The notes: a model not told the origin generated them from the sequence alone. DNA of 64,000 bases from Yamagishiella unicocca (GCA_003116995.1 BDSL01000095.1:1-64000); one strand, 5' to 3'. Shown: positions 10,030-20,778, numbered from the stretch's first letter. Numbers and translations are program-made.

Positions 10030-13000
10030 GCGCCGAAAACTGGAGCTGTATCAAAGGTACCCTCTACTACCTCGACACGCACGAACGCCACGAACACAAC
10101 CCGGAAACTGGGCCCATGGCCGACGTACCTGCCCCACCAGCCTTCCAGCACCCGCTGCCGGACCCGGCCCACGAGATCCCGCATACAGACCCACCAGGCG
10201 ACAACGTACGACATGCACAGTACGATGGGGGAACACCGGCGAACGGAACCACTGACCAACCGCCAGGCACCCAGCGGAGGCGAGCCGCTGAAAGGCGCAA
10301 CCCGAGCGCCACCGTACGATGGGCCGTGGGGGGCGAATTTATCATGGTCGGAGATACGCTGTCTGGGCCCGATGCGAATGCAGGGATCCACCAACTCATG
10401 CGCAACCAAACCGACACGGAACCGACGGAAAGACTACCCCCACGCGCAGAAGCCCCGGCCAAACGGCGCAAACGGCAGCCTCCCGCTAACCCCCCTCCAA
10501 ACGACGCGAACACGGCCATCCACAAGCAGCCCCGCACCATCATGGACTACCTCGCCGCACTGACCGGCGGGAGAGCCCGGGAACACCCGGAACAACAAGC
10601 CGCCCCAAACCAAACGCAGCCACCAGAACGCAGCCCTGAAAGGAGAAACAACCAAACCGCGGCAGGTGAAACCGTGACCCAGGACGCCGCCCAAGCAAAC
10701 CAACAGGCACCACCAGGGGCGCAAAATACTGAAGAGACGCGCCCGCGCGTACCAACCACCCCACTGGAACCCCCGAACGACGCTGCACCCCCCGGGACGT
10801 GGCCGCCGCAATCCCTGCATCTCGTCACGCACAACGTGCGTGGCCTATACAACAAACTCGAAACCGTCCTCTGCAATGTGCGTGAATGGAACGCCGACAT
10901 TATCGTGCTCACAGAAACCAAACTTGGCCACCGCACTGACTGGCTCCGACGGGTCATGCAGGCCGAACACGCGGGATACCGGATCTATAGCTCCTCTAAA
11001 CCCTGGACAGGCGATCCGCGCCAGAGAGCGGCGGGGGTACTGGTAGCTGTAGCCGACAAGTACAGCCGCATGAACGCCACCACGCCCATCCAACCCCCGA
11101 AACGGCTAGCAGGGTACATCAGCCACTGCGTTATAGCAACACCGTGCAGCATACCCCTACACGTGATCGGTGTGTACTGCCCGGAGGACACGCACATCCG
11201 GGACGCAATCTACAGCTACTGTGCAGGGGTAACTGCCGCCGTGGCGGCAGCAGGCAATCACCTCGTCATCAGCGGGGACTTTAATGCAGTGCTTCACCCC
11301 AATGAGCGCAGCACCAACACAATGGACACGGCAGACAGACAACACTCGGCCTTCGCACTGGCCAACCACCTCGAACCAATCCAAGCGCCAGGCACCGGAC
11401 GGCAAATGTCGTACACGCAGCTCCAAAACGAAACCGCTACACACAGAAGCCGAATCGACGACATCCTGCTCAACGCTCCGCTCAGGGCAGCAGTCCTGAA
11501 CCGGGGCACCGGCACGACCACCGCAAACCCGACCCCGCGTCCCACTGAAATGATAACAGTAGCTGGGGGGTCCTTCGACCACAACCCGGTCCACGCCCGA
11601 CTGCCCATAGCGAGCATGCGCCTGTGGGAGGCCCGCGGTCCCACTCCCCGCACGCAAAACACAGAGACAAGGCCGGTACCCCCCTCGTGGAGGGACGTTG
11701 TGCTGCCTATACCTGCCGCCGCACTCCAGAAAGCGACAAATACGATGAGAGCATCCCTTACCACCGCAACAGCGGCCCTGATGGCCAAGCTACGGCCTGC
11801 CAAGTGGGAAATCGAAGCCGCACTCGCCGCACACACATCAACGGCCATCGCCACGGGCGCTCAGCCAACCACCGCCGAGGAAATGGCAGCTCAGCTCAGT
11901 ACAAGCACGGCAATTCAGGAGACAAACGTGGACACCCTCGCGGCCGAGCTGCAGGGCATACTAGACGGAGCCTTGACCACTCTCCTCGACTGTTGCCCCA
12001 GGAAACCGCCCAAAACTGGAAAGAAGCATGCGCCACGGAAGACATCACGCCAAATCAGAAAGCTTTACACACAACACAAGCAGCTAAAAGAGCTATACGA
12101 GACTGAGCTGAATGACACGATAGGCGCGCGACACCCTGCGCAACCCGACACTCCCGCTGGACAGACCCGCCGCACGCCCTCACAGGCCGACCAACGACCA
12201 ACCGACCGACCAGGCTCACCTACCCCCCGCCGCCGCACCACCAACACCCGTGCGATAAGAATGCCCACCCCTAGTCCACCCCGGAGGGCCAACACCAGGA
12301 CGACTGGCCTCCTCGCGCAAATCCGTGAAGTCGGGATAGCCCTACATCTCCTAGTGCGGAAGGAGACCCAGAACAATGTCACGAAAGCCCGCAACAGGTT
12401 CCGACACAGACTGACCACCAAGGCCCGCCAGGCTCACAAGGAGATATTTACTTCCGCCCAAGGCGAGCGGGGAATCCCCGCTGTGCAACACCCGACCAGT
12501 AAGGAGCTCTGCACTGACGCGGACACCATCCTGGAGGCCATCCACACCTACTACCAGGACCAGGCAGTTGCCGTAACAGGGCCCCGGACCGGACTCTACC
12601 GCCCGGAAGAGGTGCAACGCACGTATCCCTTCCTACCCGGCCCAACAACCACAGACCCATTCACGCTCCACAGCCCGAAAGACCCGCGGAGCCATAGCCT
12701 CCTCGCCTCTATAGCTGACCCAACAAACTTCCAAACGTGCCTAACACACCTGTCCCGCAACAAGGCGCCAGGACCCGATGGGATCCCAAACGAGCTCCTG
12801 AAAGCGCTACCGGCCGAGGTGCATGCCGCTATGCACGACCTAATGCTAGTCATGTGGGTGAAAGCGGAGACCCCGCGCGAGTGGACCACCTCTACCACGG
12901 TTCTGTTGCCTAAGCCCGGCGATCCCACAACCCTCAACAACTACCGCCCCATCGCACTCGCCAACACAACCTACAAACTCTGGACTAGCCTCCTCACCGT

Positions 13001-16000
13001 CGCCATAGGAGACGTGGCGGCAGCACTCAACCTGTTCAGCGAGGCACAGGAAGGGTTCCTGGCCTACCGCAACACCGAACGTCAGATCCTAAACCTCATA
13101 CACGCCATTGAGGACTCGGCACTAACACGGCAGGACCTGTATGCCGCATACATAGATTTCAGCAGTGCATTCAATACCATCTCACACGACCTACTCCTAC
13201 AGGTCATGTGGGACCTAGGCCTACCAGAAGACCTTATCCTCGTAATTCGCAACCTGTACTCCCAAGCACGCACGGCAGTCCGTACCGAGCATGGGACCAC
13301 CAACCCCATCCACATCGAACGAGGCACTGTACAGGGAGACACACTGTCCCCGGTCCTGTTCATAATCTTTATCGAACCTATGCTACGATGGCTACACGCC
13401 GGCGGCCGCGGCTACCACTACGGATGCCTTGACAAGAACGAGAACATCCGTTATAACTGCAGCTCTGCGGCGTACGCAGATGACCTCGCCGTACTGGCCA
13501 CCAACCCACAAGACCTCCAAACCCAGTGCGACAAGATAAGCCAATACGCCGCCTGGGCCGGCATGAAGGTGAACAACAAAAAGTGTGCGGTCACCGGAAT
13601 CCTACACAAGCGTGCCGGCCACGACAAGTCAATAAAGGGCCCCACGTGTGAACGCACGCTGAAATCAATCCTTTGTGACAAAATTAAAATCGGCGGAAAA
13701 TTGGTACCCTACACCCCCCCAACGGACCCCTACAAGTACCTCGGGGTGAACGTCACACTTACGCTCAACTGGGGGCCCCACCTCCGCTATGTAAGCCAAG
13801 CCGTGACAGAAAAAGGCACCCAGCTGCTGTCCTGCATGGCGTCACCCGACCAGCGCCTACGTGTCCTCCAAACGTGCATCCAGTCGGTGGTGGCGTACAG
13901 CTTTCCCACTATGGCGTACACCCCAAATGATATCCGAATGCTAGACGCAATGATCGCCAGGATAGCCAAAAAGTGTTACTACATAACACCCAGCTTCCCA
14001 ACACGAGCTATCCTCCACCCAGCGGAGATGTACGGCCTAGGCGTGGGCTCACTGCTGCCCACCTATGTGCAACGCTCGACCCGAGCGCTCGTCCTGGCAC
14101 TCAATGACCCAGGGCGCCTAGGGGTGGTCACCCGTGCCATGCTGAAGCTGCAGCACGACTATGCGGGACCCCAGCCCATGCACCGCCTTGCAGGCGCCAG
14201 CTGCTACTACGCAACCCTAAAACAGCTATCGCTGGCAAGGGAGAGCGGGATCGCCATCACGGCCGCCGGTCAGCCCTATGCCCCAGAAATCAACACCCTA
14301 TATGAGGCGGTCCAGCTAGCGAGGGGTCGGGCCGACGCCCAACTCCCACTGCCCTATCGGTATGTTATGCCCCTAGTGGAGCTCGGCCTAGATCTGCAAT
14401 CTCTGGTGGACCAGAACACCGGGGCCCACCTCATCAACAGTGCCGAACTGCAGAACCTCTTCATCAACAAAAACAGGATCCAACACCGGCACAAAGTTGC
14501 GCTCAACCGCCTTAGCCTTGCGCTCAGCGCACACTGTGATCCCCTTGAACGGTGCAAAGACATGGACCCCAAACGCTACGCCAGCGCGGCACCCCTAGGG
14601 GACAGGCGCCTCCGGCGGATACCAGATGTGCCCGCATTTGCTGGCTTGCTATCCAAATCGCGCGTGCCCAACGCTGCCGTCATGCCCTCCATGGACCCAC
14701 ATACCCTGCGCACCCACCGCGGGGTAGTGCCAGGAGAGCACGGGGGCAGGCGCCCGCAAACTGCCCCAATGCCAGAGGCCACGGGAGCACAATACCCCCG
14801 ACATGGCATCGCCGTAAACCCGACTCCAAACGGGCCCCGAGGTACCGACCACCAGGACCCACCATCGCCTCAACAAGAGACCTCCCGGCGGGGGCGCAAG
14901 CGCAAAGGTGTTACAGCTCGGCAGGAAGAACTCATCGCCAAAAGCACGCGGTGTGATAACAATAAGACACGCACGGCCAAGGCCAGAATCCATGATGTAC
15001 CGGCACTTGTGCAGCTCCATGCCGAAGAAGAAGGGAAACCTGTAACACAGTGGGCCCGCCTGTGGGCCGGCACCGACGACGATGTGGCCGCTTTCTGGCG
15101 GGCGGTCCTGGAAGATATGCGCCCCCATGTCAAAAGCCTGGGGCGGAGGCAACAGCTGACACAGACGCACGCACCGCAACTACGACTTACCGACCGGGAT
15201 GGTGATGAGGGAAGATGGGACGCTGACCCTATCCATGAACCCACCGACGCAGAGGGCATCCCACTCCTAAACACGGCAGACATACATGAGGCCCTGCCCC
15301 CACTAGCTGAAGCAGCGACTCCGCAGGCAGCCCGCCCGCTGGGCGAGCCATGGGAGCCTTGGCGCGTCGCAAGGGCGCAAATCCTGGCAGACCAAATACC
15401 CTGGCCGGGCATGGGCGACACGACGGCAGAACACCAACTTACATATGACCTGTACCGCGACACAGAAGTCATCAGCGAGGTCGTAGCCGGCCCATTCACA
15501 GTCAGGCATACCACTACAGCGGCCGCCACCAAGAAGGCTCGTAAGCAAGCAAACCAGAAGAGGCGGCGCGCCGATAATCACCCGGAGCAGGATGACGACC
15601 CGGCAACCACCCAGGGCGCCAGCAGCCACGAAACCCAATACACAGTCGCATGGCCCCACTCGATCATCCCGCTCTCTGTCCTGCGGGCATACGTTCGACA
15701 AGGCTACACCTACGAAAGCGTCCAGGAAGTGCAGGACGAGCTAGGACCGCACCTCGACAAATACTTCCGCAAGGTCACCTGGAAAACCTCCGACATGGCA
15801 CTCTGGAACCTGGAAAGGGACCCGAATTTCCCCGCGGCACTGCAGCGATACAAGGCCGCCCGCAACACACCAAGAGACCCCAGGCCAACCCGCCCGGCCC
15901 CAGCGAGAGACCAATCTCTCACCAACGCCCAGAAGCAGGGCCGGTGGGACCCGCCTGACGAACACGCGGCGACCCGGAAGCGCACCCTACGGGGCAACAC

Positions 16001-18581
16001 CACCATCAACACTATATCCCAGAACCCGTACTTGGATGTGTATCCCCCAGGCCGGTACACCATCCAGTTGGGGACGCGTGCACCCTTAGCAACAAGCCTT
16101 GTAGCCGGCACGGAATACACAGCGCACGTGTACGACCCGCGTGGGGTGTGCGTGGGCCGCCTCACCGCGGCCCGGCTACACCTCCTCCGTGCACGCTGGC
16201 AGCACATGAAGGACCGGACGCCCGAGCTCCACTGCAGCCTCACCGCCCAGGGCGGATTCGAAGAGGATGTAGCCCGCCTCCTGCACCGAAGTCAAGCGGG
16301 GGCAGACGGCAGGAAAGGGAAGTCTACACCCCGCTCGGAGACCACGCTCAACGTCTCCCTAAGCGGGCACCTAGTGAGCGCCCTGCGCAACCTCCAGGCT
16401 GGACATGTGACGGAGCGGTTTGCCTCCCCACTCAACAGCCTGGGCGCGGCCGACTGCTACTTCAGTCGCCACAGCGAAGACCAGCTTTTCGGGGCATGCA
16501 CAGAAGGATACAGCCACCGCTTCACCGGCCTATCCATAGCACACCCGGACCCTACCCCAGAAAGTGCCAAACGAGCCCTTGGCTGGGCCATCGCCAGTGC
16601 TGAAACAGTGGCAACCTCCCCTGAACCCACCGTCACCCTTATCGCCCTCCCATATGACCGAACGGGCCCGTACACACACCTCACCGAGAGCGCACTAGTC
16701 CACCGCCTCGCCCAGCTGTGGGACGGCGACCTCTCCAGCCTAACCACTGGTGATGGCACAGCCTCCAGCGCCCCGCGATATGCCCGCGGAATCGACATCC
16801 TGTTAGTGGCCAATAGCACAGGCTTAGAAGCCTTCAATAACTGCGCATGGAAACAACTCCGCACGACCCTAATGCAAAGCGGGGACGGCGTTAAACAACT
16901 CGCACCCACGCGTATAGAGCAAAAGCAAGGAGAATCGGACAAGCACTGGTGTTGCTGGAGAGCCCGGAAGAGGGCTAAGGAACTACGTGCGCAGCCCCCC
17001 AGCGCGCCGACACTCACGGTATGCATCGCGGCAGCCGACGCGCACGAACGCCCGATTCGGACGGACTTCCCCGCCACCCTGGGCCTCCAATATGACGCTG
17101 ACAGCATCATCTGGACCGATGGCAGCTGCCTTAAGCCCGACGAGGAAGGAGGGCCGCAGCGCACTGGGGCCGCCTACTACAAAGCTGGGAAGACAACCCA
17201 CGTAAACCCCAACGGTATCGACTATACGAACACCATCCAAAGAGCTGAACTAGCAGCCATCAGGGCCGCTCTCGCCGACCCAGAGGTGCAGGAACAGCAC
17301 CGGGCTACTATTGCTACCGATAGCATTGCCTCACTCTACCTAATAAGGCGTGCAATTAATGCGCCAGAAAAGCTTCACATTTCCAAGCACAGAGCACTAC
17401 TACTGTCGATAGTCGACCTGCTCCGAAACTACGCCGACGCCGGCACTAAGATACAACTGCTACACGTACGTTCTCATACTGGGCTCTATGGAAATGACAT
17501 GGCAGACGCTGGAGCCACGGCTACGGCCTCCGGAGAAGTCGCTGCTGATATAACAGAGGAAGCTGATAACGAGGGATACCGCCACATCCACTGGGCGGCA
17601 CGCAGCAGGGACACCTGTTTTGTGTCGGACCTGAATAGGGGACTCCTAAAGCATCTCCCATCAGAGACGTACGGCGGTTACACCAACGACCCCGAGTCAA
17701 CCGCACGCTGGAGGGAGGCTGCCCCCGAACTCTCCGCCCGATTCAGCAACGCCTATCTCACCACACACCGTATGGGCCACTGGCTCACAAAGCAGGTCCT
17801 GTACGCGCGCTATGGGTACCTTTACAATGCCCGACTCAAACAGCTCTACGGCCGAGGCGGGGATGGTAAATGCCCCCTCTGCCGACACAGCCGGGAAGGC
17901 CCCACAACTGACTCCGGCAGTCACATCCTCGGGGGCTGCCGTCACAAAACTATGGTAGGGGCGTACATTAACCGACATAACAGCGCCGTACGGGCAGTCG
18001 CTGCATGCCTGCACAACGGCAACAAAGGAGGAGGCCTTATGGTCATGGATGCAGGACGGGCGGAAGAGCTCCCTGAATACTGTGCGGGAAACAGGCCACC
18101 GCTCTGGATGTTCACGGAAACAGACCAGCGAGACCCCAACGTCAGCAAAATGCGCCCGGACATCATGTTCATCCCTAACCTACCCGGAAGCAGAATCCCA
18201 AGAAACGCTACTACCTGCCGATTGCCTGGGCCCAAGAACCAATACCCTGTGTACATCATTGAGGTAGGTTACACCAGCGACCTTAACCACTCGGACAAAT
18301 GTACGGAGAAAACCATTCAGCACAAGAAACTTTCCGACGCCCTGGAGCGAGCGGGCTGGACGGTGCACTACACCAGGAATGAGGTAATCACCCTAGGTGC
18401 AACCGGCACCATCCCCAGTACGGTCAAGCCACTACTCCAAACCCTGGGAGCCAGCGCTGAACAAGCCAACAAATGCTGCCTACACCTCCACCAACATGCG
18501 GTGGTTAGCGCCGGCGCCATCATCAAAAACCGCCGAGTGCTGGAAAACGGACCGCAGCAGGGAGCCAGGGGGGTGGGCTAA
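9903..18581 (+). CDS. LINE polyprotein: APE, RT, PCIF1-like region, RNase H, CCHC, RLE
   Basis: 2892 codons from the ATG at 9903. Residues 18-33 (HTYAVKREGNNWTKIE) resemble the His block of Josephin proteases. Residues 305-565 are APE-like: HNVRG, LTETKL, ISGDFNA, SFDHNP. Residues 940-1300 are RT: PGPDGIPNELLK, IDFSSAFNTI, GTVQGDTLSP, AYADDLA. Residues about 2150-2320 resemble PCIF1-type methyltransferases: ERFASPLN, then HPDP (2214-2217) where PCIF1 has NPPF, then DILLVANSTGLEAF. RNase H carries D2406, E2449, D2473 and D2535. The CCHC finger is C2657, C2660, H2674, C2679. RLE follows: RPD (2751-2753), YIIEVGY with E2787, and K2808/K2809. Residues 1300-2150 are a long linker with basic, low-complexity stretches and no recognised domain. 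The frame probably opens by -1 frameshifting from ORF1, since it is open upstream to at least 9810. Confidence 0.9.
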   Translation: MLPQPARNLGFTVHGKVHTYAVKREGNNWTKIESLSEGRRDMSAENWSCIKGTLYYLDTHERHEHNPETGPMADVPAPPAFQHPLPDPAHEIPHTDPPGDNVRHAQYDGGTPANGTTDQPPGTQRRRAAERRNPSATVRWAVGGEFIMVGDTLSGPDANAGIHQLMRNQTDTEPTERLPPRAEAPAKRRKRQPPANPPPNDANTAIHKQPRTIMDYLAALTGGRAREHPEQQAAPNQTQPPERSPERRNNQTAAGETVTQDAAQANQQAPPGAQNTEETRPRVPTTPLEPPNDAAPPGTWPPQSLHLVTHNVRGLYNKLETVLCNVREWNADIIVLTETKLGHRTDWLRRVMQAEHAGYRIYSSSKPWTGDPRQRAAGVLVAVADKYSRMNATTPIQPPKRLAGYISHCVIATPCSIPLHVIGVYCPEDTHIRDAIYSYCAGVTAAVAAAGNHLVISGDFNAVLHPNERSTNTMDTADRQHSAFALANHLEPIQAPGTGRQMSYTQLQNETATHRSRIDDILLNAPLRAAVLNRGTGTTTANPTPRPTEMITVAGGSFDHNPVHARLPIASMRLWEARGPTPRTQNTETRPVPPSWRDVVLPIPAAALQKATNTMRASLTTATAALMAKLRPAKWEIEAALAAHTSTAIATGAQPTTAEEMAAQLSTSTAIQETNVDTLAAELQGILDGALTTLLDCCPRKPPKTGKKHAPRKTSRQIRKLYTQHKQLKELYETELNDTIGARHPAQPDTPAGQTRRTPSQADQRPTDRPGSPTPRRRTTNTRAIRMPTPSPPRRANTRTTGLLAQIREVGIALHLLVRKETQNNVTKARNRFRHRLTTKARQAHKEIFTSAQGERGIPAVQHPTSKELCTDADTILEAIHTYYQDQAVAVTGPRTGLYRPEEVQRTYPFLPGPTTTDPFTLHSPKDPRSHSLLASIADPTNFQTCLTHLSRNKAPGPDGIPNELLKALPAEVHAAMHDLMLVMWVKAETPREWTTSTTVLLPKPGDPTTLNNYRPIALANTTYKLWTSLLTVAIGDVAAALNLFSEAQEGFLAYRNTERQILNLIHAIEDSALTRQDLYAAYIDFSSAFNTISHDLLLQVMWDLGLPEDLILVIRNLYSQARTAVRTEHGTTNPIHIERGTVQGDTLSPVLFIIFIEPMLRWLHAGGRGYHYGCLDKNENIRYNCSSAAYADDLAVLATNPQDLQTQCDKISQYAAWAGMKVNNKKCAVTGILHKRAGHDKSIKGPTCERTLKSILCDKIKIGGKLVPYTPPTDPYKYLGVNVTLTLNWGPHLRYVSQAVTEKGTQLLSCMASPDQRLRVLQTCIQSVVAYSFPTMAYTPNDIRMLDAMIARIAKKCYYITPSFPTRAILHPAEMYGLGVGSLLPTYVQRSTRALVLALNDPGRLGVVTRAMLKLQHDYAGPQPMHRLAGASCYYATLKQLSLARESGIAITAAGQPYAPEINTLYEAVQLARGRADAQLPLPYRYVMPLVELGLDLQSLVDQNTGAHLINSAELQNLFINKNRIQHRHKVALNRLSLALSAHCDPLERCKDMDPKRYASAAPLGDRRLRRIPDVPAFAGLLSKSRVPNAAVMPSMDPHTLRTHRGVVPGEHGGRRPQTAPMPEATGAQYPRHGIAVNPTPNGPRGTDHQDPPSPQQETSRRGRKRKGVTARQEELIAKSTRCDNNKTRTAKARIHDVPALVQLHAEEEGKPVTQWARLWAGTDDDVAAFWRAVLEDMRPHVKSLGRRQQLTQTHAPQLRLTDRDGDEGRWDADPIHEPTDAEGIPLLNTADIHEALPPLAEAATPQAARPLGEPWEPWRVARAQILADQIPWPGMGDTTAEHQLTYDLYRDTEVISEVVAGPFTVRHTTTAAATKKARKQANQKRRRADNHPEQDDDPATTQGASSHETQYTVAWPHSIIPLSVLRAYVRQGYTYESVQEVQDELGPHLDKYFRKVTWKTSDMALWNLERDPNFPAALQRYKAARNTPRDPRPTRPAPARDQSLTNAQKQGRWDPPDEHAATRKRTLRGNTTINTISQNPYLDVYPPGRYTIQLGTRAPLATSLVAGTEYTAHVYDPRGVCVGRLTAARLHLLRARWQHMKDRTPELHCSLTAQGGFEEDVARLLHRSQAGADGRKGKSTPRSETTLNVSLSGHLVSALRNLQAGHVTERFASPLNSLGAADCYFSRHSEDQLFGACTEGYSHRFTGLSIAHPDPTPESAKRALGWAIASAETVATSPEPTVTLIALPYDRTGPYTHLTESALVHRLAQLWDGDLSSLTTGDGTASSAPRYARGIDILLVANSTGLEAFNNCAWKQLRTTLMQSGDGVKQLAPTRIEQKQGESDKHWCCWRARKRAKELRAQPPSAPTLTVCIAAADAHERPIRTDFPATLGLQYDADSIIWTDGSCLKPDEEGGPQRTGAAYYKAGKTTHVNPNGIDYTNTIQRAELAAIRAALADPEVQEQHRATIATDSIASLYLIRRAINAPEKLHISKHRALLLSIVDLLRNYADAGTKIQLLHVRSHTGLYGNDMADAGATATASGEVAADITEEADNEGYRHIHWAARSRDTCFVSDLNRGLLKHLPSETYGGYTNDPESTARWREAAPELSARFSNAYLTTHRMGHWLTKQVLYARYGYLYNARLKQLYGRGGDGKCPLCRHSREGPTTDSGSHILGGCRHKTMVGAYINRHNSAVRAVAACLHNGNKGGGLMVMDAGRAEELPEYCAGNRPPLWMFTETDQRDPNVSKMRPDIMFIPNLPGSRIPRNATTCRLPGPKNQYPVYIIEVGYTSDLNHSDKCTEKTIQHKKLSDALERAGWTVHYTRNEVITLGATGTIPSTVKPLLQTLGASAEQANKCCLHLHQHAVVSAGAIIKNRRVLENGPQQGARGVG

Positions 18582-18707
18582 GGGTAACTTTTTTGTCCCC
18601 ACAGGTGGCGCGAGCGTATAGGGTGTACTAACACCCTCACCGCCCCGCCCCCGTAATACATGCTAGGCCTAGCGCCAGCGTACTCATTATTATTATTATT
18701 ATTATGC
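18582..18707 (+). other. 3' UTR and (ATT)n tail of the LINE
   Basis: A 100-bp 3' UTR follows the TAA stop; its last part is conserved in the fragment at 6243. It ends CGTACTC then (ATT)7. Trinucleotide tails are common in non-LTR elements that prime on microsatellite-like ends. Confidence 0.8.
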
Positions 18708-18750
18708 ATACACGCATGCATGAGTGAAACCGCGTGCCATTAGTACTTAC

Positions 18751-18994
18751 ATTTCCGAACCATGTCCGTCATCAGATATATTACCCCCAATACATCAGCG
18801 TTAGATTCGTTCCGGCTTTCTTGAAGCTGCCTCTGCCGGTGCGCCATGTTCCTGATTGATTGAAGCATGAGTGTCCGCGAATGCTTATTATTCTTCTGAA
18901 TTCCCCCGAGCCGGTGATGATTTGAAGGCAGACCGTAACAATTGAACGGCATCGTAACTCCATTGAGGATAAGCAGGAGGAGAACGGGCCACAT
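18751..18994 (-). pseudogene. first exon of a type II membrane protein, probably the GT15-like gene
   Basis: ATG at 18994 gives MWPVLLLLILNGV, a signal or anchor sequence. The exon continues to ADVLGVIYLMTDMVRK and a perfect GTAAGT donor at 18750/18749 (phase 1). A run of the type V-I-Y-L-x-x-D-M near the N-terminus fits the start of GT15 domains (short strand followed by xDL). It lies on the same strand upstream of the GT15-like exons, with the LINE between. Linkage of the two parts is inference: the expected middle exons are missing, so the gene is probably non-functional. Confidence 0.45.
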
Positions 18995-19079
18995 GTTGTC
19001 GACGCAGATATCTGAGCTTCAGCTAGCAGCCGGCCACGCACGCACGCGCCGCACGCTAGGTCGTCGTCGCTTGGTACAT

Positions 19080-19236
19080 ATACGTTGGTGGCTGGAAGTA
19101 AGGTCAGCAGCCGCCTTGCGTCCTTCCTTCCTGATGAATACGTAGGTTCATCAAACAGGCCGTGTAAGCATCAAACAGGAAGGCGTACGTAAGAACCCCA
19201 GCTTACAGGCCGTGGATGGGATAACAGATATTTATT
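19080..19236 (+). repeat. 157-bp direct repeat, copy 1
   Basis: ATACGTTGGTGGCTGGAAGT... to ...GGATAACAGATATTTATT. It is almost identical to 20779-20935 (a constant offset of 1699 bp). It contains an internal repeat of CATCAAACAGG. Confidence 0.95.
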
Positions 19237-20778
19237 TCGTTGTGATAGTAGTGAGCTCTACATACGTGCAGACATCCTATATATCGTGCAGCATGCAAAT
19301 GCTGTGCGTCTGCGTTACATACATGCGTGGCGGCTGACATCGATGCGCGTATGTACGTACGTACGTAGGGCCCCAATCGACCGTATGGCAGCCTAATCCA
19401 CACGGGGCGGGTCGTCGTTCTTATCCGCTTGAGCGTATGTTGACCCGGTCTTGACCTTATGTTTTGTCAATTTAATGTTCAAGTTGAAGAGCTACAAACA
19501 AGACCCTCAAACGGAAGACATTGGGAACGCCGGCACTGTGTTGAAGATGCAACCCAAGCGTAAGATGCAGCAGCAGCAGAGCTTAAGGTTCCGTTAGCCC
19601 AATATTTGTCCCTAAAAAACCTTTACGCAAGAACCTGACCAAGTACCCGCGCGCCCAAAGCAGAAGAACCTTTACCAAGCACGCGCACAAAAACGCACGC
19701 CAACCTACCCAAACAGCAGCCAAGACGCCAAGACGTAAACCGTTGGGTGAAATGCGACCAGCCTTTCCTATCTAGTTGCGCCATGCCTTGGTGCTGAATC
19801 TGGTTTACTGGCTGCGTGTCTGGAAGTCTGACATACATTTATACGACATGTTGCCTAATATTTTGCTGAATCACGAGTTGCGGCTCAGTTGCCGGAGCAC
19901 AGCATGCGTGCATGAAAGATATTATGCTAGGTAGGCTTTGCTTGGCCAAGCAACCGAAGATAGTTAGCGCACCTCCTTTCTGCTCTCCAGAGCTACCGCA
20001 CATCTTCCCTGCTGGCGACGTAGCGATAGTTTCATTCGCCTTTACAATTATACCCGTCCTGTCTAAATCACGGATCAGGCACGCTGGGGGCAGTTCCAAG
20101 TTGCCCGTGCGTGACGTACTTAGACGATGTGTGAGATAAGTTTCCTTTATTTCTCAATCCTATGTTCCTTGCATTTCTAAGAAGAGCCAAATGGAAGTTG
20201 CAACGAGCTAAAAATCCTAATGCAAAGAGCGCCGCATTTCATGGCAGGTTGCGGAGTAGTGGCGGGAAGCGGCATGCATGAAGGCACTGCTACGTAGTAA
20301 GATTCCAGAAATATGAAATAAAGATGCAATAGGCCCGTTTCTATGGGCCCGAAACCACGTTCTACGCGAGCTAAGTGTTTCTATGGAGATGCTCGTCCCA
20401 CCGTAGCGTAGAAAATTGTTTTTCCGAAGCTACGGCCAGTTTGGCCCGTAGATCAGTAGAAAGGCGTAGGAACGGTTATGACTGGAGCTAGTGGAGCGAG
20501 CATTTACTGCTTGTTATGCGTTCCCTGGACCTGGACCACTGAAACACGCGGGCTTTTCTTTTGGTAAATTATTCAGCGCGCGTCTTCAGAGGAAGGAATT
20601 GCGCACGCCCGAAGGCCATTTTCAGACATCTTGATGTCGGTGATAATACTAAAAGATATGAGGCCTTGATTCAGTAACCTTTTATGCCCGACTGCGTATG
20701 CAAGCCATCGGACAAGCACGAACTTCTTTGGGCACCCGTCGCAAAACGACCAACATCCTTCTGGCGTTGTCAGCAATC
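19237..20778. other. 1.54-kb segment between direct repeats, no gene recognised
   Basis: The segment contains low-complexity CGTACGTACGTAC near 19350 and several short open frames on both strands with no recognised motif. It has neither the RT nor the integrase motifs expected of an autonomous LTR element, so the flanking repeats could be short LTRs of a non-autonomous element or a plain duplication. Confidence 0.4.

Larger units (their letters stand above)
7751..18707 (+). mobile_element. full-length LINE of Dualen/RandI type (APE plus RLE)
   Basis: The 5' end is placed near 7751 because the sequence from AGGCCCCACAGCAGGC recurs at the edge of a separate fragment at about 31329. The 3' end is an (ATT)n tail at about 18686-18706, shared in position with the 6243-6362 fragment. 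Inside are an upstream frame (8245-10029) and a 2892-codon frame (9903-18581) overlapping it in the -1 phase. The long frame carries an APE-like endonuclease, RT, RNase H, CCHC finger and restriction-like endonuclease (RLE). Having both endonuclease types is the hallmark of the Dualen/RandI group described from Chlamydomonas. I see no clear target-site duplication. The element is antisense to the GT15-like gene it sits in. Both long frames are free of stops, so the insertion looks young. Confidence 0.9.

Noticed and set aside
7751..18707. Target-site duplication of the LINE
   Set aside because: No convincing duplicated word at the two junctions; the 5' boundary is known only from copy alignment.
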